Shown: piece after piece, positions 8,684 through 11,572 of the stretch | Layout: every line of letters starts with the position of its first letter | Numbering within the stretch: the stretch's first letter is position 1 | NCBI GenBank assembly: GCA_900617975.1 | Contig: UZAE01013167.1 | Coordinates: 14,206 to 25,777, forward strand | Length of the DNA stretch: 11,572 nt | Direction: 5' to 3' | DNA from: Rodentolepis nana | Taxonomy: Eukaryota > Platyhelminthes > Cestoda > Cyclophyllidea > Hymenolepididae | Notes under the pieces: model-generated | Told to the model about the DNA's origin: nothing | The model's database searches: none | Seen by the model: the letters and a program-made list of their open reading frames with translations, nothing else | Made by a program: the position numbers and the translations under genes

Positions 8684-8997
8684 GGAGTGTGCGATAGACT
8701 TACCTCCACGTGGTGCACCCTGGACAAAGTATACTCATACGGCGACAAAAATCTATAAACCGGCAGTCGACTTCTGACCTCAAACTACAATGGCCCCACT
8801 GTATATCATATTCTACCACTTTCTCTGTTTTCGTGTCTGTCTGTCTCTTTTACATCTTTGCATCTCTCTTCTGCTCCCCTCTCTTGAATTTTTCCCACTT
8901 TGATGTTCCTCCACCCCTCTGTGAACCCCGAAGTCAGCTAGAGGGTTAATGATAATTATCAAAACGCCTGCCATTTGTTATAAATAAATAAATAAAT
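8684..8997 (+). mobile_element. SINE-like copy S3, full length, best defined
   Basis: This is the cleanest copy and defines the element at 314 bases. In order it has: head module C once (8684-8722, with CCACGTGG and GGTGCACC); one module B (TATACTCATACGGC); one module A (GACTTCTGACCTCAAACTAC); the CTGTC pyrimidine tract; a short C run; the 3' region (CTCTGTGAACCCCGAAGTCA, GATAATTATC, AACGCCTGCCATTTG); and an AAAT tail of about four units. Flanks ATGCCTTCACCTG (8671-8683) and ATGTCTTCACCTG (8998-9010) are a 13-bp target-site duplication with one mismatch, fixing both ends exactly. There is no coding capacity and no long terminal repeat, so a SINE moved by a LINE partner is the best reading. 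The head is not clearly tRNA-, 7SL- or 5S-derived. Confidence 0.88.
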
Positions 8998-9010
8998 ATG
9001 TCTTCACCTG

Positions 9011-10237
9011 AAATTACCCCTAAGATTTCATTAAGGGTAGCTTCATTTCAGAATCCGATACAATTCCTCTTGGCAGATCATCATAACAAAATTCAGTCCG
9101 ATGTCTACTTACTACTATAGTTACAACATTCGTCAACTTCAGGCTACGATTCACCAAGCAGACATTCCGAGAAGTTCTTAATCAACTGAATGTGAGAAAG
9201 GTAGTTAAAAAGTAAATTAAATAAGTTCTAAAACACTCTGTCCTGGGGACAGAGGTTGAGCATAAACCTACAAATGGTAAAGTACGAGATCGTTTGATGG
9301 ACATTTAGTGGGTAAGTTTAAGAGGGAATATGAAATGCCTGGGGAAAAGATCGAAATGCTGTGTGTGTAGGTGTGGCGTAAGCTTTGAACGAGAATAGAC
9401 AGGCGAATATCTATTCCACTTTTCCCAAATTACAAAGAAACGCCCACTTCACCCCCCCCCCCCTCCACTCAATCCTCGGCCTAGAACCCATTATACATGC
9501 AGTAGTGCAGGAGTATCGCATAGCTACTTTTTTGTACCCCATGACACATTCTCCCAGTGGACGTTTTCAATTAACAAAGTTTAGTCTACAGTGCTATTGC
9601 CTTCAATTTTAGTGATTTTGAAAAAAAACCCAATTGTTAAATACCATAAAGGTAATATTTTTCTGTCAATTTAACTCTTTTTGATTAATTGGAAAGAAAT
9701 GAATTCTAGAATAGAAAATTAAAAAAAAACAACTTTTATGTTCAATATCAAAAACATGAAATAATAAAATACAGGTCATAATGGGTAGACATTTCCAAAA
9801 CAGAATTACGCGTACTTACCAAGTAATTGACACATTCATTCGCACAATTTCAAATACGGGTTCGTCTGTTAGATGGTGAAATATTATCTGAGTTCGCTTT
9901 CATGATGCCAAGTTGGAAGGAGATAGATTGCTATCAATCTTTCAATTTGTTGAACTGTGGGAAAAGTACATTAAAATACTTAATTAGTAAAAATGACGGT
10001 TCCACTGTCGATAGATTTCCGATTAATACCAATTTGTCTTTAACACCTTCAGAATACATGGTAAATTAATTTGGGGTTTGATTTGAATTGGATGATAGGT
10101 TATATGGACAAGTGTTTGAGTTTGTTAATTACTTATTAATTAAGTAATCATAATTAATTCTCATATATTTGAAGACTTTTACCCATTAAATATCACTGTA
10201 GTGGTAGCAATAACCATATATTTATACTTACTTTGCA
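9011..10237. other. Mostly non-coding stretch
   Basis: AT-rich sequence with a 12-C run at 9452-9463, a nine-A run near 9721, and an inverted repeat ATTACTTA/TAAGTAAT with a five-base loop at 10128-10148. One weak exon candidate (9872-10060) is listed separately. The stretch ends in TTTATACTTACTTTGCAG (10220-10237), a strong acceptor-like sequence lying exactly against the head of S4. Confidence 0.55.
9872..10060 (+). CDS. Weak internal exon candidate, unknown product
   Basis: The frame is open from 9827 to a stop at 10067-10069. An acceptor-like TTCGTCTGTTAG ends at about 9871, and a donor-like ATG|GTAAAT follows at 10061. The peptide contains LLNCGKSTLKYLISKND and looks protein-like. The GKST run resembles the end of a P-loop, but the required upstream glycine-rich pattern is absent, so no nucleotide-binding role is proposed. 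End phase 0 does not fit a direct join to the candidate at 10748. It may be chance. Confidence 0.12.
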
Positions 10238-10738
10238 GGGGTGTGCGATAGACTTACCTCCACGTGATGCACCCTGGTGTCTTTTAACTGGCAGTTGACT
10301 TCTGACTTCAAACCACCATGACCTCACTAAACTGGCAGTTGACTTCTGACTTCAAATTGCCATCACCCCAAAACCGGCAGTTGACTTCTGACTTCAAACT
10401 ACCATGACCCCCTGGGTAACGTATACTCATACGGCAAAATCTATTTGTGCGCCCTGGGCAACGTATACTCATATGGCAAAAAAGTCTATTACCTACGCCC
10501 TGGGCAACGTATACTCATACGGCAAAAAGTCTATTAATATGGCTATTGACTTCTGACTTCAAACTACCATCACCCCATTGTATGGTGGTTGACTTCTGAC
10601 TTCAAACTCACATGACCCCACTAAATGTCAGATTCGACTACCTCCACAGTAATCACCTTACCTCTTTTTCTTCTTTTATGTCTGTCTCTTTTACATCTTT
10701 GAAACCCACTTCTGTTCCCCCCCCCCTCTCTCTATCGG
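10238..10738 (+). mobile_element. SINE-like copy S4, amplified 5' modules, 3' end missing
   Basis: The sense copy begins GGGGTGTGCGATAGACTT, with a single module C (10238-10276, CCACGTGA instead of CCACGTGG). Its 5' region is expanded by extra modules A and B. It continues through ATTCGACTACC, the pyrimidine tract and a long C run (about 10717-10727), then stops near CTCTCTCTATCGGTG. The usual 3' region and AACGCCTGCCATTTG are absent, which suggests an internal deletion or a 3'-truncated origin. CATATATTTAT occurs at 10215-10225 and again at 10751-10761. This could be the target-site duplication, but it lies 12 bases from the head and is AT-rich, so it is uncertain. Confidence 0.8.
10287..10626 (+). 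repeat. Tandem module A (x5) and B (x3) array inside S4
   Basis: Module A copies share the 18-base core TTGACTTCTGACTTCAAA (itself a TGACTTC doublet). They lie at about 10287-10330, 10331-10372, 10373-10409, 10543-10580 and 10581-10626. Module B copies share CGTATACTCATA and a following GGCAAAA; they lie at about 10410-10450, 10451-10496 and 10497-10542. The order is A-A-A-B-B-B-A-A and the period is about 42-46 bases. In S2a, S2b and S3 each module appears once, in the order C-B-A. Small differences between units show that they are not recent identical duplicates. Confidence 0.9.
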
Positions 10739-10747
10739 TGAAATAAG

Positions 10748-11037
10748 TAACATATATTTATGAATTGAAATCAGATATCAGAGATCTTATAGAGAATAAT
10801 GGAGGGAGTTAGGAGAGGTGTTGGGACTAAGGTAGAGACGTCATTGAATCTTACTTTTAATTTTTAGTTTCAGGTTGTGCAATGGGTATAATATTCATGC
10901 TTGGTCCTCTGAATCTAGACCAGTTTTGTAATCATGATGGCCAATCGAGCAACCATTTGCTGCAAAGTTTAAGAAGTTTAAATGATCCAGCACTATATCC
11001 AGTAGCTTGCAATCTTAACTTAGCGAGGATATGGTAG
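10748..11037 (+). CDS. Possible two-exon coding segment, unknown product
   Basis: A first open segment (10748-10807) ends at a donor-like GGA|GTTAGG. A 66-base intron-like stretch follows, ending TTTTTAGTTTCAG at 10873. The second segment (10874-11037) stays open for 53 codons to TAG at 11035-11037. Phase is compatible across the junction (one base plus two, giving serine). The joined peptide is protein-like, with ELKSDIRDLIENNGG before the junction and SLNDPALYPVACNLNLARIW as its C-terminal end. No family is recognised. The first segment would use an AG just after the pyrimidine tract of S4, implying that the element supplies the acceptor. This is the best coding candidate here but is still close to chance. 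Confidence 0.2.
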
Positions 11038-11572
11038 CTAAAATTTCAGCTTACAGAGCCCCTTAAACAATGTTCAACTTTCCACTTTCAATATACCACA
11101 GAAGAGCTCGATTACTTGTATATATATGTTTTATTAAATTTCCAGCCATCGAAGGAAAATTCAACATAGAATTTTGCAAAATAAAAAAAATTAATCTGTT
11201 AATAATCTTAAAATATGTACCGACGGGTTGTAGTTAACTGTGGCGGATCAAACAAAATTTTTGGAGGCCAAACGTGAGAGGTATTTTATCAAACCATTCA
11301 AAGTAATTAATAAAGAAACAGACGAGATAGAATGCTATTATCATCATATTTGTCATAAGATTTTCAACATTTTTATTGCCTTCAGATGGCGAAAATGTCA
11401 AAAAAAAACAAAAATTACAATGATTATTTTTAGTTAAGTGTTTCTTCCCTTCTGAAGAAAGTTTATGGGAAGAAATAAGCAGAACTCGACATTTGATTTG
11501 GAGATGCCAACAATTGTAGTCAGTAGAAATTGGTTAATTGATTAATAGTTTCCACAAATCAAATACCCCCCC
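11038..11572. other. AT-rich end of window, no clear gene
   Basis: A frame at 11240-11437 begins with a charged protein-like run (DQTKFLEAKRERYFIKPFK) and then becomes lysine- and isoleucine-rich, as AT-rich non-coding DNA does. A donor-like AAA|GTAATT at about 11302 and an acceptor-like TTTTTATTGCCTTCAG near 11385 could bound a small intron, but no upstream exon joins in phase. An overlapping frame starting ATG at 11215 is open for only 20 codons. The window ends in seven C residues. Confidence 0.5.

Noticed and set aside
4988..10073. Shared word AATACATGGTAAAT at about 4988 and 10054
   Set aside because: A single 14-base match in AT-rich DNA over 11.5 kb is expected about once by chance, and similarity does not extend beyond it.

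Overview
The window looks like AT-rich, gene-poor DNA from a eukaryote, most likely an invertebrate animal. No bacterial-type genes or operons, rRNA, or convincing tRNA were seen. The longest open frames (about 115-120 codons) are what chance gives in AT-rich DNA of this length, and two of the longest overlap repeats. A single N at 1992 and G/C homopolymers at both ends suggest one draft-assembly contig. I could not identify the species from the sequence.

The main content is one family of short non-autonomous retroelements (SINE-like), present in six copies that fill about 1.9 kb. Read in its sense direction, the element starts with GGGGTGTGCGATAGACTTAC. A short 5' region follows, built of three modules of about 40 bp (here C, B and A). 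Then come a long pyrimidine tract with CTGTC repeats, a C homopolymer, a conserved 3' end (AACGCCTGCCATTTG) and an (AAAT)n tail. The copies are: S1, antisense, 3859-4371; S0, sense, 5'-truncated, 6094-6149; S2a, sense, 6295-6949, split by S2b, antisense, 6525-6842; S3, sense, 8684-8997; S4, sense, 10238-10738. Three insertions (S0, S2a, S3) are flanked by good target-site duplications of 10-14 bp, and S2b by a weaker one. This, with the 5' truncation and the A-rich tail, points to LINE-type target-primed reverse transcription.

Two copies have an amplified 5' region, each in a different way. S1 carries four copies of module C, identical over 32 bp, separated by unrelated spacers. S4 carries module A five times and module B three times. 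This recalls the 5' monomer arrays of some LINE promoters and is the most interesting signal here. S2a and S2b together form a long foldback.

Region by region: 1-1887 is AT-rich with no clear gene; 1888-2045 is a C/T-rich low-complexity tract; 2046-3858 is AT-rich and featureless; 3859-4371 is S1; 4372-6080 has two weak exon candidates and a TATA-like motif; 6081-6963 holds S0 and the nested S2 pair; 6964-8670 has a GAT microsatellite and a palindrome; 8671-9010 is S3 with its duplications; 9011-10237 has a weak exon candidate; 10238-10738 is S4; 10739-11572 has a possible two-exon coding segment. All exon calls are low confidence and no protein family was recognised.
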